NCBI RefSeq assembly: GCF_000612845.1
Contig: NZ_CCAT010000062.1
Span: forward strand, 62,001 to 126,000
Direction: 5' to 3'
From: Clostridium ihumii AP5
Lineage (GTDB): Bacteria > Bacillota > Clostridia > Clostridiales > Clostridiaceae
DNA: 64,000 nt
Shown: positions 63,999-64,000 of the stretch, piece by piece
Position numbering within the stretch: the stretch's first letter is position 1
Layout: each line of letters starts with the position of its first letter
Translations under genes and position numbers: made by a program
Notes under the pieces: generated by a model
What the model saw: only the letters and a program-made list of their open reading frames with translations
Database searches by the model: none
Told to the model about the DNA's origin: nothing

Positions 63999-64000
63999 AT

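Noticed and set aside
1-64000. tRNA, rRNA or intact transposase genes
   Set aside because: No cloverleaf, conserved rRNA segment or transposase domain was found on either strand.

Overview
The window is AT-rich DNA (mostly short, AT-dominated intergenic spacers) from a spore-forming Firmicute, most probably Clostridium sensu stricto. Supporting signs are the codon use, strong AGGAGG-type ribosome binding sites, a SpoVD-type penicillin-binding protein, CWB2 wall-binding repeats, a T-box leader, a pyrophosphate-type phosphofructokinase and LPxTG-free surface proteins. I cannot name the species. No rRNA, tRNA, CRISPR array, intact insertion sequence or phage module was seen.

Region 1 (7-19835) is a one-strand siderophore locus of the phenolate-thiazoline (pyochelin/yersiniabactin/equibactin) type. 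It holds an aryl-acid AMP ligase, an ArCP-Cy-A-PCP synthetase, a docking-Cy-A(MT)-PCP-TE synthetase, a Rossmann-fold reductase, an alpha/beta hydrolase and an AraC regulator. A Fur-box promoter (about 13490-13518) follows and drives a transport block: an ECF transporter (S, T and a double ATPase) and two YbtP/YbtQ-like ABC proteins. It ends in a strong terminator at 19898. Salicylate synthesis and phosphopantetheinyl transferase genes are not in the window and may lie upstream of base 1.

Region 2 (20162-26150) has an envelope operon (MGDG-synthase-like glycosyltransferase, NodB-type deacetylase, LPG-synthase-TM-like membrane protein) running into an OmpR/BaeS-type two-component pair, then a beta-carbonic anhydrase. 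Region 3 (26390-32781) is a second iron locus: a PchR-type AraC regulator on the minus strand, then a Fur-box promoter driving a FecB-like lipoprotein, two FecCD permeases, an ATPase and an EntS-like MFS exporter. The two iron loci plausibly act together: make and export the chelator, then re-import the ferric complex.

Region 4 (32815-39259, minus strand) carries an LRR/Ig/CWB2 surface protein, a tandem HNH-like protein, a DegV protein and a PPi-type phosphofructokinase. Region 5 (39908-50622, plus strand) carries a WG-repeat protein, an M19 dipeptidase, a VIT-vWA protein, a T-box-controlled DAACS symporter, a GNAT acetyltransferase preceded by a coupled 29-codon ORF, a WYL regulator, a zinc-ribbon protein, a short UvrC-like nuclease and a SplB-like radical SAM protein. 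Region 6 (51340-63841) carries a membrane-anchored hydrolase, a NERD-like membrane protein, a GPR1/FUN34/YaaH transporter with an unusual leader hairpin, a large unknown protein, a small helical protein, a rhodanese lipoprotein, a SpoVD-like PBP and a second two-component system.

Between genes, two related families of dispersed repeats (called A and B here) share imperfect terminal inverted repeats and occur at least eight times between 25.4 kb and the window end. One A copy supplies the stop codon of the last gene.
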